DNA from: Allantophomopsis cytisporea
Lineage: Eukaryota; Ascomycota; Leotiomycetes; Phacidiales; Phacidiaceae
Direction of reading: 5' to 3'
DNA length: 64,000 bases
Assembly: GCA_024752435.1 (NCBI GenBank)
Contig: CP103020.1
Location: 992,001-1,056,000, forward strand
Made by a program: the position numbers and the translations under genes. Shown piece by piece: positions 32,524 to 44,600 of this stretch. Every line of letters starts with the position of its first letter. Positions within the stretch are counted from its first letter, which is position 1. The notes under the pieces are model-generated. The model ran no database searches. It saw only the letters and a program-made list of their open reading frames with translations, and was not told the DNA's origin.

Positions 32524-34416
32524 TCACTGAGTAGCAGCAACACACCAATGCCTGTGGTATATCCACGCGCTCTTCTGGCACTCTTTGCTGCAGTATTTAG
32601 TTCTTCTGCAGCGTCTGCATTTTGCGAACTGCCGGGGGGAGTCCTCCCATTTCCCGCACTGATAGTAAGCGCACTGTCTGATTCCACCTCGGCTGTCGTC
32701 TTTGCGACAAAGATTGCGCATAACCACGCCAGCCCAGTACTGCATATCCTTACTGTGATGCCTTACGGTGAACTTCTCTACCAACGGGAAAATATTGAAG
32801 TCATCCGGAAGTAGATACTCCTCTTCCTCTTCTTGTTCGATGGGACTCTGAGCATCAGAGTATGGGCAGTCGGCATCGAGAAGATGAAGCTCATTTCCAA
32901 TCTTCAATTTCGGTACGAGGTGCGATTTTTGAAAGTACGACCGAAGGTTGCAGTACTTCGAAACGTATGCTAACAGTTGTAGTGACATCAGAACATCCTC
33001 GTCGCGAGGCATTGCTGCAAGTACGTGTGCGTTCGTCGGAGTGGGTCTATCGAGGAGGTATCGAGGAATTGTTGCCTGTGGCATGGCAGGTGGGGTGGGA
33101 GTCGTTGTTGGCTGAGCTGGAGAGAGGCCCAAGGCAGGCCCAGTAGGAGTAGCCGCTTCGTTGATGATACCATCCATAGCCGACCGATGAGTTATATTGA
33201 AAGTACCTGTCTCTTGGGTTTCCGAAACAGAAGGTGTTGTCAACCCAAGGGGTGTCTCCACGGCAGTAAGCATACTGTCCCCCTCCTCAACACTAATATC
33301 TTGAATCCCAACGGGAGCTTCGATGGTCGCGGTGCTTGGACCTGTAATCTCCGGCTCACCGGACTCATCCGATGCCATGCTATCGCCATTCGGATCTTCT
33401 GCATCAGCGGCAGTCGAGGCCTGGTGCCGGATAGATGGCCTGCGTCTAGATCTGACACTCGGAGTTGGAATCGTTGTTGGACGAACAGACGGTGACCGCA
33501 TCTGGGTGGGTGGAAGGGGAGTCGTAGGAGACTCTGGCTGAGATATAAGTTCGCTGTGGACTCCAGATAACATGGATGGTAGGCGATCGATATCTCGCAC
33601 GGGCCTTAAATTAAAGCCGTCCGCGGCATCCATAGAAGGCACGGCACTCGCGAGTGGCTGAATAGGAGCGTGGGTGGGAGGGAGGAAATGGTGACGGGAG
33701 TCTTGGCTCCTGTGTTGGTTTTGGTGGTGTTGATGATGTCTGTGAGCTGGGAAAGTGGAGCGTTCGGGCGGTGAAGTGACTGTGATCTGGGAGCCTGCTG
33801 CAAGGTTTGTCGTAGCATCACCATCGGCCGCAGCGACTTCATCTGAGGCGGAACGAGGTATTTCGATGGATGCAGGAGGTGCTTGTCGTCTAAAGGCACG
33901 ACTTTCGGCATCCACAGGACGAGGGCGATTGGTAAAGGACTTCGGAGCGTCTCCAGACTGAACGGATCGAAGGTGAGCTCGGCGACCATCCCGTTGACCT
34001 TTGGACTTGGCTTCTTCGGCCTTCTCACGGCACCGATCCACAACCTTGATATAATTGTCAAGAATGGTAGCGATCACAGGGACCATATCTGCCTCTACCA
34101 CCCTTGTTCGGACGTTCTCTGAACCACGGACGCCTATGTTTACTACACATTGGAAAGCCAAGTTCCATTTCCACATGTCCATCATATCCTTACTCCTGCC
34201 AGCCTTCAGCAAGCAAACGAGTCGTTCAACACCGCCATCGACGGTCAAGATGTCTCTAATCCGAGCGGAAGAGGTGGTAAGGTAGGCTAAATGGTTAAGT
34301 GAATTGATCAGTGGAAGCGTCGAAGTGCAGTCGAGAGCCCGACGGTCATAAAGGGCGGTGGTAATTCCGACCGATGCCTTGTTAACATTTGGAATGCTAA
34401 AGTTAACTTCTCTCAT
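32524..34416 (-). CDS. samB: MYND-finger protein MUB1/samB
   Basis: Orthologue of Aspergillus samB and yeast MUB1. Yeast Mub1 works with the E3 ligase Ubr2 in ubiquitination of Rpn4; samB affects polarity and septation in Aspergillus. One exon, 630 residues. The N-terminal block is strongly conserved: MREVNFSIPNVNKASV, LPLINSLNHLAYLTTSSARI, MWKWNLAFQCVVNIGVRGSE and VVEADMVPVIATILDNYIKV, an armadillo-like helical region. The middle (about 150-450) is disordered, Ser/Thr/Pro-rich. The MYND zinc finger is at the C terminus: CAYYQCGKWE, then CRRCRRTKYCSKECQKSAW and HRHWC, supplying all Cys/His ligands. The frame continues seven codons upstream to a GTG; the ATG at 34416 is chosen because family members begin MREVNFSIPN. 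A probable intron lies in the 5' leader (34495-34565). Confidence 0.93.
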   Translation of the reverse strand: MREVNFSIPNVNKASVGITTALYDRRALDCTSTLPLINSLNHLAYLTTSSARIRDILTVDGGVERLVCLLKAGRSKDMMDMWKWNLAFQCVVNIGVRGSENVRTRVVEADMVPVIATILDNYIKVVDRCREKAEEAKSKGQRDGRRAHLRSVQSGDAPKSFTNRPRPVDAESRAFRRQAPPASIEIPRSASDEVAAADGDATTNLAAGSQITVTSPPERSTFPAHRHHQHHQNQHRSQDSRHHFLPPTHAPIQPLASAVPSMDAADGFNLRPVRDIDRLPSMLSGVHSELISQPESPTTPLPPTQMRSPSVRPTTIPTPSVRSRRRPSIRHQASTAADAEDPNGDSMASDESGEPEITGPSTATIEAPVGIQDISVEEGDSMLTAVETPLGLTTPSVSETQETGTFNITHRSAMDGIINEAATPTGPALGLSPAQPTTTPTPPAMPQATIPRYLLDRPTPTNAHVLAAMPRDEDVLMSLQLLAYVSKYCNLRSYFQKSHLVPKLKIGNELHLLDADCPYSDAQSPIEQEEEEEYLLPDDFNIFPLVEKFTVRHHSKDMQYWAGVVMRNLCRKDDSRGGIRQCAYYQCGKWEDSPRQFAKCRRCRRTKYCSKECQKSAWIYHRHWCVAATQ

Positions 34417-34494
34417 GTTGAAGTCGGTCGGGGTCACTGGATCTCGCGACCGTGCAAGAGGGGATGTTGGGAGGTTTCAGATGGATATCGCGAC

Positions 34495-34565
34495 CTAATG
34501 ACAGCGCAATGATTAGATTATAATACTCTGTGCTCATGATTGCTTCGGTGAAAGCACGTACGTAC
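34495..34565 (-). other. Probable 5'-UTR intron of MUB1/samB
   Basis: On the minus strand the sequence begins GTACGTACGT, carries a CTAATC branch-point-like site about 20 bases before the end, and closes with TTAG. This is a 71-bp candidate intron in the leader, 78 bases ahead of the ATG. The donor could also be one GTAC unit further in. Confidence 0.5.
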
Positions 34566-34978
34566 GATGCGAGCGTGCTGTGATGCACGAGAGGATTTGT
34601 GTTGGTGGAAAAACTGTGCAGGCGAAATTGAGATGACGCTGCCCAATGCGATGGGGTGGGTTGAAGAAAGCTTCGTGGGCAGATGACGGGTATGAGATAG
34701 CACTGATGATGATAATGGTGATTTTCGGACAAGGGCTTCGTAGAGAGGGACTCGAATCCAGTCGACAGATGTAAGTGTCGATGATGAGGAAGGGGTCGTA
34801 AGAGTGGAGAGGGAGACTCCTCGACAGACAGTCCTCGAGCCTCAGAGTGGCTGAAATCGCGTAAACTCCTGAAACCGGCTTTAAAGGAACTTCATTACTG
34901 GGTATCCGAAGTGAGGGAAGGGGTGCTCGATGGGGAGAAGATGAGGCGAGAGGGTCGAGAGCGAACGTTTTGTGAGTT

Positions 34979-35300
34979 GGATGATGATGATGATGATGAT
35001 GATGGGAGTTGAGTATTGGGGGGGGATGGAGGTGGAGATGGAGATGGAGGTGGTGGTGGTGGTGGTGGATCGTATGAAGGAGATAATGGGGTTGTTGTGA
35101 AATTTGTTGTTGTTGTTTGTTGCGGGTAATATCAAAAGAGGATTGGATTTTAGAGGTGAAGAATGGGGATAGAGTGGTAGTAGGGGCAGTGGTGGTAGTA
35201 GCAGTAGTAGCAGTAGTAGCAGTAGTACCACACCTGTATGTACTGTATGTACTGTATGTGTGTATGTATGTGTGTATGTATGTATGTATGTACTGTACAG
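34979..35300. repeat. Microsatellite cluster (GAT, GGT, TAGCAG, GTAT)
   Basis: Consecutive simple tracts: GAT units at about 34979-35003, GGAGAT and GGT units at 35030-35070, TAGCAG-type units at 35195-35228, then GTAT/TGTA units at 35236-35297. They lie 560-880 bp upstream of the MUB1 ATG. Confidence 0.8.
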
Positions 35301-35460
35301 GGCTGTGTAGGAGGGGCCTTTAGTCAGGTTGATTTGGATGGATTTGATGGCGGCGGGTGCGTGGTTGGGCAGTAAGATATTATTACTAAGTGAGTAGGTA
35401 CACTTACAGGTTCTTACAAGCAAGCACCAAAGTAAGTCAACGTAAGGTAAGGTAAGGTAA

Positions 35461-35464
<4 letters not shown>

Positions 35465-35533
<69 letters not shown>
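35465..35533. repeat. (GA)n microsatellite, about 34 units
   Basis: An uninterrupted GA run of 69 bases preceded by three GGTAA units. On the MUB1 coding strand it is a (TC)n tract about 1 kb upstream of the ATG. Confidence 0.95.
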
Positions 35534-35536
<3 letters not shown>

Positions 35537-38500
35537 TGACAGTCAAAAGCCGGTTCACCAGTTGGAAGGCGTGGAAAGGGCACGGCACCAACACTACAGC
35601 TTTTTTTTTTGGGGTTGGGTGGGGGAGAGGGGAAGAAAAAGAGTCAAGGCAATAATGATGGCGCAAGACTGAACTCAGACTCAGACTCAGACTCGACTCG
35701 ACTCGACCATACAAGACAAGTCAGACAGACCATTTTGATGACCATTGATTGATTGACCGGACAAGCGACACTCAGATAATGATTTTCATATTCATTTCAT
35801 TTTCCTCGTTTTTTCCCTTTCTCTTTCTCGTCCTTTTCCCTCTTTCTTCTTTTGTTTCCCTTTCACATCTATATTCATATCCAGATTCAAATCATTTCCA
35901 TTGCTTTGCATCTCTATACTCTTCACTAGAACCTAAAAGTACGAGGACGTTGACATGCCACATAATGATGATAATATAATTAGATCTGCATGTTGTGATG
36001 ATATATATATATGTGCCTGTAAATTACACACATGCATATAGGTAAGGTAATGAATGAATGATCTCTAATAGTTACTGTATTGTTTGTTATACTACTAGGT
36101 CCAATAATGTCTTTGGTGCTTTATATCTCCGTCTCTGTTTCTCTGCCTCCTCTTCGTGTTATTCTAGCACTACTGGTGTATATACTTGGAATGTATGTTC
36201 CTTTCGATCTCTATCTTTATCTTTCCTTCACCTTCACCTTCATCGTCATCTTTATACTCTTATTGAGAGTATAAAGCAAGTCAAGCAACCATTCGAGAAG
36301 GTAATAGTTACTTGATGTAGAAGTCATAGTATCATACGAGTACAATATCTTTTTTCTGTGCGTGCTGCACGCAAGTTGAAAATGCAAATTGACAACTGAT
36401 ATTCATAGTAACATTATACTAACATTATGGTGTACTAATTGATACCCAAAAACAACAGTAAGTACATGTTTTCTTTGATGTTGTCTTCTCTTTCTGTCAC
36501 CTATGGATACTCTTGTCTTGTCGCAGCTCATGCTTACTGCGCATAGTGAGTTGTAGAATATGTACTGCATACCTTGGACACATCAAGAAGCACTTGACTA
36601 TTGTGTTCTTTCTGATGAGTTGTGTGATGTTTCTAATTCACAAATCATTACAACTTATTTATGGTGGAAGTAAACAACTTAGGTGTATATAAAAGATATA
36701 CATTTATACAATCTCAAGAGATATTGCTAGGCGGCTAAGGTAGTTGTGTGTTGTATGTTGTGTGTTGTGTGTGTCTGTGTGTCTGGAACTGTCATTGTGA
36801 ACAAATACTGCGTGCACTGGCTGTTTCGATGAAAACTTGGCGTCAGTGGCATCGCACGCGAACGTTGAGAATGGATAGTGGAAGGCGTTTGTTGTTGTTA
36901 GTCAGAGGCCGTAAGATTGGCCCTTCATTCTATTAAAGACCTGTAATTTCCCTCCCATCTCCTACAACATTGCATTATTTTCCAATTATTGATCAACATT
37001 AATATTAACATCAACATTAACGTTGACATTGGTATTTGTTCATACAAATACATATATGTATGCCGGATGCACAAAAGAAAAAGATGAGTGAAGCACACAA
37101 ATATGAAGGAGGGATGAAATGGCTCTCACTCCACTCACTCTCTTCGTCCCAAAGAGTTTGTTTGGTTGAAGATTGAAAGCAGCTTTGTGGCGAACCGTCA
37201 GATGTCCATCCACTTTTTTTTCCTTCTCTCTTCTTCCTTTCTCTCCACCATACATACGATACAGACAGCCAAATACATAAGGTTCGGCTGAGTTGAGTGG
37301 CTTATGGCTAGAACGCTAGAAGGCACGAAGGTCCTCCTCGGCCCCAGCCCAGTCAAGTCCAGACACTCGGACCTCGATGACCTTCTTCCTGTGACTGTCA
37401 CTGTCAGCAAAATCACCTGCCTGCATTAAACTGCCTTAAGACTTAGGTAGGTAGTAGTCTCGACTCGACTCTGATCTGACTCCCGTCCGTCCATACCTAT
37501 CTATCTCCGCTTCAAGTGTGTTATATTATTATAGAGTAGAATTCAAACATACGAACAGGCAAACAAACACCTCTTACTTCTTGGCCATATATACTTCTAT
37601 TATAGATCATTAAAAGCCTATAAACAAAGCAAAAGATAACCTCTCTAACACGGACTAATGTAGATCTATGTGCAGCGCTCTCTCATCTTCATGCACTCAG
37701 TCCTCCCTCCTCCTCCTCCTCCTCCTCCTCTCTCCTCCCTTCCTCTCCCCCATCTGCCTCAGTCTCCTGCTGCCATACATACCCTCATTCTTTAATTCCC
37801 AAACATATCCTCAACTCCGTCGGTAGTAGAGACACATAGCAAGTATGCGCATATACGTACCTAAACAATATCGCCTAGGATTGTTGCATGGTGCGCCGTC
37901 GCTTGATCCGTGTGAGATGCGCTTCAAGATCCCCTCCAAAGATCTTGATACAAATCAATGCAGGGAGGGAGTAGAGTGCTCGAGGATCTGATGCTATGCG
38001 CTTGGACATACTGACTGATCTCTCCTCCCGGCCCATCTTGACTTGCCCAAATGGCTTCATCGCATGAAAAGGTCTAGTAGCGTGTACATACTTTCCCATA
38101 CCCAATATGGAGTACTATATTGTACCAGACGTTACAGTACATGGCAATTAGAAAGTGTGCAGCACGTTATCATGCTTGAGATTGGCATCTCAGAAGCAAG
38201 GGAACCACGTTTTCGCTTCGATTTCCGCTTTAGCTAGACAAATATGTATGTATGTATTGCGTATGTCTACGGGTACTCTATACATAGTAATCCGACTTCA
38301 AGAGAATGGTATCTTGTGTTCTTATCGCATTTCTTTAATTGTCCAGCATACGTAGCAGTAAAGCCTGATCACTTTCCAGATTTGAATGAATTCTACTTAC
38401 TCATCGCATGACCGATGCTCTCATACGTGATTAACATTTGTATGTATAAATATATCAGGGATTAGGCCAATCTGACCATTCCAAGAAAAGGAAAAAGTCT

Positions 38501-38841
38501 TCTTCATACTATCGCTATTTTTAGGTTTTATTTCTGGTCCATGAATGAATAGTGTAAGGTAGGTACCGTGTCCTTGTTACAATCAATCGTCTTTCTCAAA
38601 ATTGGGGCTTGAATCTGGTTCATGATGATGACGAGATGGTGTTCCTTTCCACTCAAAGCACCAAATAAGGTACCTGGCATGCCTGGGTAAGATACGTAAG
38701 GTAGCTTTCAGGCTGCCGTGTTCATAAACCACAGCCTCGTTATTAAATACTACCAGCTGTTCAGAAACTCCCCACCATCGACAACGCCGTACAAACCTCT
38801 CTCTGCACAGCTTCTATTTTCAGGAAGCCTTCTAGCCCCTC

Positions 38842-40774
38842 ATGTCTATTGTCATTGACAAAATACTGGCAGCTTCGCCATCAACCACGCGAGGACAGCC
38901 GACTCAACTTTCCACGGATCCGAAAGGAGAGCGCATAGCCTATGCCGTATGTAAACAATGGACTTGTTACAATGTGCCCACAGCTAACGCTCAATATAGT
39001 CCGGAAAGTCTGTCTTCCTTCGATCAATTGATAACCCATCATTGAGCAAACAGTACAATGCGCATACGGCTCAGACGACTGTTGCACGATTCTCGCCGAG
39101 TGGATTCTATGTAGCAAGTGGAGATGTCTCCGGTACAGTGCGAGTGTGGGATGCTGTGGAGGCACAGAACACCAAAGGTATGCACAGAATCAGGCATATT
39201 GGGAATGTTCTGTGAACTAACAATCCAAAGGCGAATACCATATCATCTCCGGTCGAATTAACGATATTGCGTGGGATGGAGACTCTCAACGTGTCATAGC
39301 TGTAGGAGATGGTCGTGAGAAATTTGGTTCATGTATAACAGCAGACTCTGGAAATTCAGTCGGCGAGATCAGTGGCCACTCTTCGGTCATCAACAGTGTG
39401 TCTGTTCGTCAGCAAAGACCACTGCGCGCTGCTACCGGTAGTGATGATAGCAGTATGGTGTTTTTACACGGGGCGCCATTCAAGTTTAATACAAAGGTTG
39501 GAGGCCTTCACAAGGGATATGTATATGGTGTGGCATTTTCACCTGATGGCAATAATTTGGTCACCGTAGGTGCGGACCGAAGAATACAGCTTTATGATGG
39601 CAAGACAGGCGAGGCTACTGTACAAATCGGAGATGGTGAACACAAGGGCAGTATATTTGGAGTCTCCTGGGCGAGGGATTCCAAACGATTTGTGACCGCA
39701 AGTGCAGATCAGACAGTTAAGCTCTGGGATGTTGAAGCTGGGAAGGCCGTTCAAACTTGGCGATTTGGCGGAGAGGGTAATATCAGTATACCAGACCACC
39801 AAGTGGGTGTTGTCTGGCCCGCTGGACGCGATGATGGATTGATCATGAGCTTGAACCTTAGTGGCGATCTCAATTATCTTACTGAGGGTACCGAACAGCC
39901 CACGAATATTGTGCAGGGCCACAACCGCAATGTCACAGCACTTGGAGTTAGTGATGATGGTAGAGGTCAGACTCTATGGACAGGAAGTTTTGAAGGTCGA
40001 GTATGCAGCTGGGATGTTTCAGGCGGTACTGGCTCTGTCGTTGACGGTCAATCCCACACCAACCAAGTAACAGATTTTGCCAATATACATGGCAGAGCAT
40101 ACAGTGTCGGATGGGATGATCACCTTCGAATTATTGATGAGCCTGGAAAGACATTCGTGGGACAAGCCACCAAGCTCGTTGCTCAACCAAAGGGTGTTGC
40201 AGCAGGAGGCGACAAGGTCTACGTAGCTACCATATCTGGCATCGAGACATTCTCTGATGGCAAGTCGGTCGATATTCTTGAGACCAAGGACTTTACTCCC
40301 ACCTGTATTACGGCGTCGGGTATCCTTGTTGCTGTTGGCGATGATGCAAATGTTGTCCATATTTTCACCTCAACTGGTGATAAGCTGAACCAAGTTACGA
40401 AACTGACTGATTCCACCTCCCAAATCACGTCCTTGGCAGTATCCCCAACAGCCACTCTTCTGGCTGTTGGTAACTCATCTGGGAAGATTGTTGTTTACGA
40501 TACCGGCAGCTGGAATATCGTGACAGATCGTTGGTCAGCACACACTGCACGTGTCACAAGCATTGCTTGGAATGCTTCTGGTTCGCACGCTGTGAGCGGT
40601 GGCCTTGATACCAACGTTTTTGTATGGAGTCTCGGTGCACCTGGCAAGCGTGTCAAAGCACTTAACGCTCACAAAGATGGAGTGAATGGTGTGTGCTGGG
40701 TAGAAGGCGGGAATGTTGCAAGCGTTGGAGGGGACGCTGCCGTGAAGATCTGGAAGGTAGATGGATTGTTGTAA
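38842..40774 (+). CDS. AIP1: Actin-interacting protein 1, WD40 (AIP1/WDR1)
   Basis: Cofilin partner that speeds actin filament disassembly at cortical patches. Exons 38842..38946, 39000..39177, 39231..40774 give 608 residues, the family length, enough for the paired seven-bladed propellers of AIP1. WD repeats are plain: FSPSGFYVASGDVSGTVRVW, FSPDGNNLVTVGADRRIQLY, WARDSKRFVTASADQTVKLW, WNASGSHAVSGGLDTNVFVW and CWVEGGNVASVGGDAAVKIW. Family-specific stretches include YNAHTAQTTVARFSPSG, AVGDGREKFGSC and ISGHSSVINSVSVRQQRPLR. Short N terminus MSIVIDKILAASPSTTRGQP is typical. Intron phases 0 and 1 are read from GTATG donors and keep the repeats continuous. Confidence 0.94.
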
Positions 40775-41677
40775 ATAATGGGCGAGTCAATATTAGCACA
40801 CCGTCAGATAAACGAGTGAAAAGCGAGGTCTGGATTACAGGAATAATGAAAGAAAGGTCTTTCGAAGTTTGTGAGCATGGTATCTCCGAGAGCATATATT
40901 CGGAGGTAAGAAATCTAACACTACAGGTAAACACATCATGAGATGTAGGTATATATCCAAAGTGTTGGAAGTAGTATGTGATTTATACATCACGGAATAT
41001 AAGATATGTATGATGTACCTTATGTATGTGGACTTTCGCTGCAAGATCGTTCCTCGGGACCGCAAAGAGCCTGGGTCAATGGAAGAGAGATGCACTTATC
41101 TTTATGTTGCAACTCAACCTCTTTTGAAAATCCCGCTACTTGTTTGGGCTGGTGATAGAATGCAGCCGAGAGGAGGGAGACTCATCACATAAGTTCACCC
41201 AAGTTTGTATGTACATAGGTACGTACATACATGAGCACGATGAGGTAAATCTTCAGCCCATTGCGGGTGCTGCCGTGCCACCAACACACCGTGTGGGGGG
41301 GGGAGGCCTCACACTCTACTCAGCACCCTTCTAATCTAGTCCCATGGCTTTCTCCATGCTCTTCATTATGCGCGGCTGATGTGCTGTGCATTATGCGGTC
41401 GGGTAGACCCTGTTTGCCATTCCACATTTCCAGAAACAACAGCATCATCTTCCTTACATGGGTCAGAGAACAGACACCGTCTATTTAGTATCCTCTACGT
41501 ATGGTCAAGCTTTCGAAAATCTATGCTCGTAGACTTCTAATAATGTAACCTCTCCTTCCTAGCTTGCCTCGGACAGCAGCTCTCATCACTGTTACCCATC
41601 GAAAGCTACGTATGCATAAAAGCTCATGACAACAATGATTTAACACTCGTTCTTAACCTTGACCGACAAGAATCATA
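40775..41677. other. Intergenic region between AIP1 and the BRE4-like gene
   Basis: About 0.9 kb. First AT-rich 3'-flank, then a GGGGGGGAGG tract near 41297 and the leader of the next gene. Short open frames only; nothing recognised. Confidence 0.5.
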
Positions 41678-44600
41678 ATGAGTTCTCCCTCAGCGTCAGC
41701 GGGACCAACTCCCCCAACAACTACAAAAAAGCGTAGGAAGACATCCTCAAAGCGCAGCGTAAGCTTCCTGGAGCCTGTCCTATTATGTTCGAGTTCTCAT
41801 AAGTTTCATTGTTATCTAAGACCCAAAGGTTTACCACGGAAGCTGAAAGTTAGTTCGATAGAGACTTCGAAATGCCACTTTTATTCTTCCGGGCACAGGT
41901 GAACGAGTTCGACGTCAGGTAACCCTGCGAAACTACTTCTTCGATGGTCCAGCTCGAACCGACTCGAGTAGTTCTTCTGAAGAGGATCCACTGCTGCCTC
42001 ACTCCCAAAGACGAAGACACAGCGGTTTTTTCGGCAACGCCATACACACTACCAAGGATAGAGCAAAGCAATCATGGGGTTGGATCAGGAGTCCAACAGG
42101 AAGAGGCGTTCTGAAATGCTCCTTTGCATATCTTCTAGGAAGCATGGCTACATTTGTACCACAGATCAGCAGGCTACTAGGCAAACAGGATGGAAAACAC
42201 ATGGTTGCAACCATCACGGTTTATTTCCACCCTGCTAGGAGTGCTGGTTCAATGGAAGAAGCTGCCATGCTTGGAATCGGTGCCTTCGTATATGCCACGT
42301 TTGTAGGGGTTTCTTCGATGGCGGTCTCCGTGCTCTGCGAGACACAGTTTGAGCTCATCGAGTTGGGATACGTGATTGTGTTGGTTGTTTTCTGTGCTGG
42401 TGGGTTGGGCCTGGTTGGTTGGTTCAAGCAAAAGTTCAGCTCACCCTTGGTCAACGTAGCTTGCAGTTTGACATCTTTGGCTATTATTACAATCCTTACG
42501 AAGGAGAATGCTGTGGTTACTGGAGTCTTCTCGAATGACAAAATCAACCAAGTCATGAAGATGATCAGTATGGGTATGTGTGCCACGACGGCAGTTTGCC
42601 TGTTGATATGGCCTGTATCAGCAAGGACAGAGCTACGAGAAACGATGATTAAGGCGACGAATGGATTTGGAGATATGTTGACGACTATCACAAGAAGTTT
42701 CTTAAGTGGAAGCGAAAGCGACTTGAAGTCGACTACCTTCGAGAATACGGCAAACCGATATAAAACTGTCTTCACTCAGCTCAGTAAGAATCTGAAAGAG
42801 GCAAAGTTAGAGCATTATGTGTTGGGAACAGAGGATGAATACGTGCTTGAAAAGAGCCTGGTCAATTGCATGCAAAGGTTGGCACAAGCTGTTGGTGGTC
42901 TCCGCAGTGCTGCTGCAACACAATTCACCCTTCTTAGGGAGGTATCATATTCGTATGAGGAACCTCAAAAGCCGACTGTTCAGCATCTCTCTCCCCATAC
43001 CCATGGTACAATATCGTCGGTGAAAAGCAACAAGGATCGGTTTCCTGTTCTATCAGCCATCGATGAAGCGCCTGAGGAAGAGAGCGATGGCGAGGATGAG
43101 CACTCATTGCACGATTTTCGCCGTGCAAGTACTGACAACATGGCATCTGGCATGCCTTCCGTGCGAACCCCATCAGAGATATTTGCTCGATTTATTGCGC
43201 ACCTAGGGCCTTCGATGAAATCACTTGCGTATACGCTGGACAAGATTCTCCAAGAATTGCCATTCGGAACTGGCCCTGAATACAAGATCAAAATCAATGA
43301 GCATTTTACGACAAGTTTAGCTGACGCACTTGCACTTTACAAGAATGCAAGAGCAGAGGCACTGAAGCAGCTATATAAAAGCAAAGAGCTTAACAAGGAA
43401 AGACCAGAAAGTATTGAAGCTGATTTCGAAGAGGTTGCAGCTAGCTGTGGGCATTTCAGTTTCAGTTTGCAGGATTTTGCGGAAGAGATGAAGAATTACT
43501 TGATCATCCTCAGTGATCTCAAAGAAGAGGTCGAGAGGGAGAAAAGACGGAGCTGGAAGTGGTTGTTGTTCTGGCGTAGGGGGGGAAAGACGGTATGTAT
43601 ATGCGTGCTTCAGAATTTCTTGGGTGAAATGCTAAGTCATCAAAGGAGGAACCCGATCCCGAGCTCTCAGGTCAGATCAACGAAAACAATATACCGAAAA
43701 TTCCACTAGATGCGGTCGTACACAACCAAGACATGCGGGTATACACTCGCGCACCTAAACAAGCTCTGTCAAAATACCTTCTCGGATTTATCAGATTCCT
43801 TCAAAGAGATGACATCAAGTTTGCCATGAAAGTTGGAATTGGTGCAGCCCTATGGGCTATGATAGCATTCATCCCTCAAACGCGCCCATTCTATCAGCGA
43901 TGGCGAGGAGAATGGGGACTTTTGTCTTATATGCTTGTCTGTTCCATGACAATTGGTGCCTCCAACACAACTGGATTTGCCAGATTCTTCGGCACCGTGA
44001 TTGGGGCTGTAATAGCTTGCAGTGCCTGGTTAATGTGTCGAAGAAATCCGTTTGCATTAGCATTCAGTGGATGGGTGGTCAGTATGGGTTGCTTCTATAT
44101 GATTATTGCTCAAGGAAAAGGGCCCATGGGTCGGTTTATACTGCTGACATACAATCTTTCTGCCCTTTATGCATACTCCTTGTCCATCAAAGAAGGCGAG
44201 GACGATGAAGATGAGGGCGGTAAGAATCCGATCATCACCGAAATTGCTTTGCACAGAGTGGTTGCTGTATTTGGAGGTATTGTTTGGGGTATGTTTATCA
44301 CAAGAGTCATCTGGCCCATTAGTGCCCGTGAGAAGTTCAAAGATGGCTTGAGTATATTGTGGTTGCGGATGGGATTGATATGGAAACGGGACCCATTGAG
44401 AACTCTTCTCGAAGGTCGAGGTGACAATTCGTACATGGATCTTCGTGAAGAGCTTGCTCTGCAAAGATATGTATGATGACACTTGCTTCAAGATCAACCG
44501 ACAACAGCGCTAATCTCATACTTGCAGGTTACGCGGCTCGATGCTCTTCGAACACAAGCAACGAAAGAGTATGGATTGCGTGGCCCCTTCCCAGCTGCAC

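Larger units (their letters stand above)
34417..38841. other. Long divergent intergenic region, simple-repeat rich
   Basis: 4.4 kb between MUB1 and AIP1, which diverge. The MUB1-proximal part (34970-35540) is packed with microsatellites; a CTC run lies at 37706-37730 and GGTAC-type palindromes recur at 37440 and 38560-38700. A long minus-strand frame at 34881-35714 is made of repeat translation (Leu/Ser from GA, Thr/His from GTAT) and is not a gene. A 109-codon minus-strand frame at 34403-34732 overlaps the MUB1 start and would be interrupted by the proposed leader intron. No other gene can be supported. Confidence 0.5.

Noticed and set aside
34881..35714. 277-codon minus-strand frame
   Set aside because: Made almost wholly of translated simple repeats (Leu-Ser from GA, Thr-His from GTAT/TGTA); no domain and no codon structure.
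42221..42775. 184-codon minus-strand frame
   Set aside because: Antisense shadow of the BRE4-like gene, which has clear homology on the plus strand.
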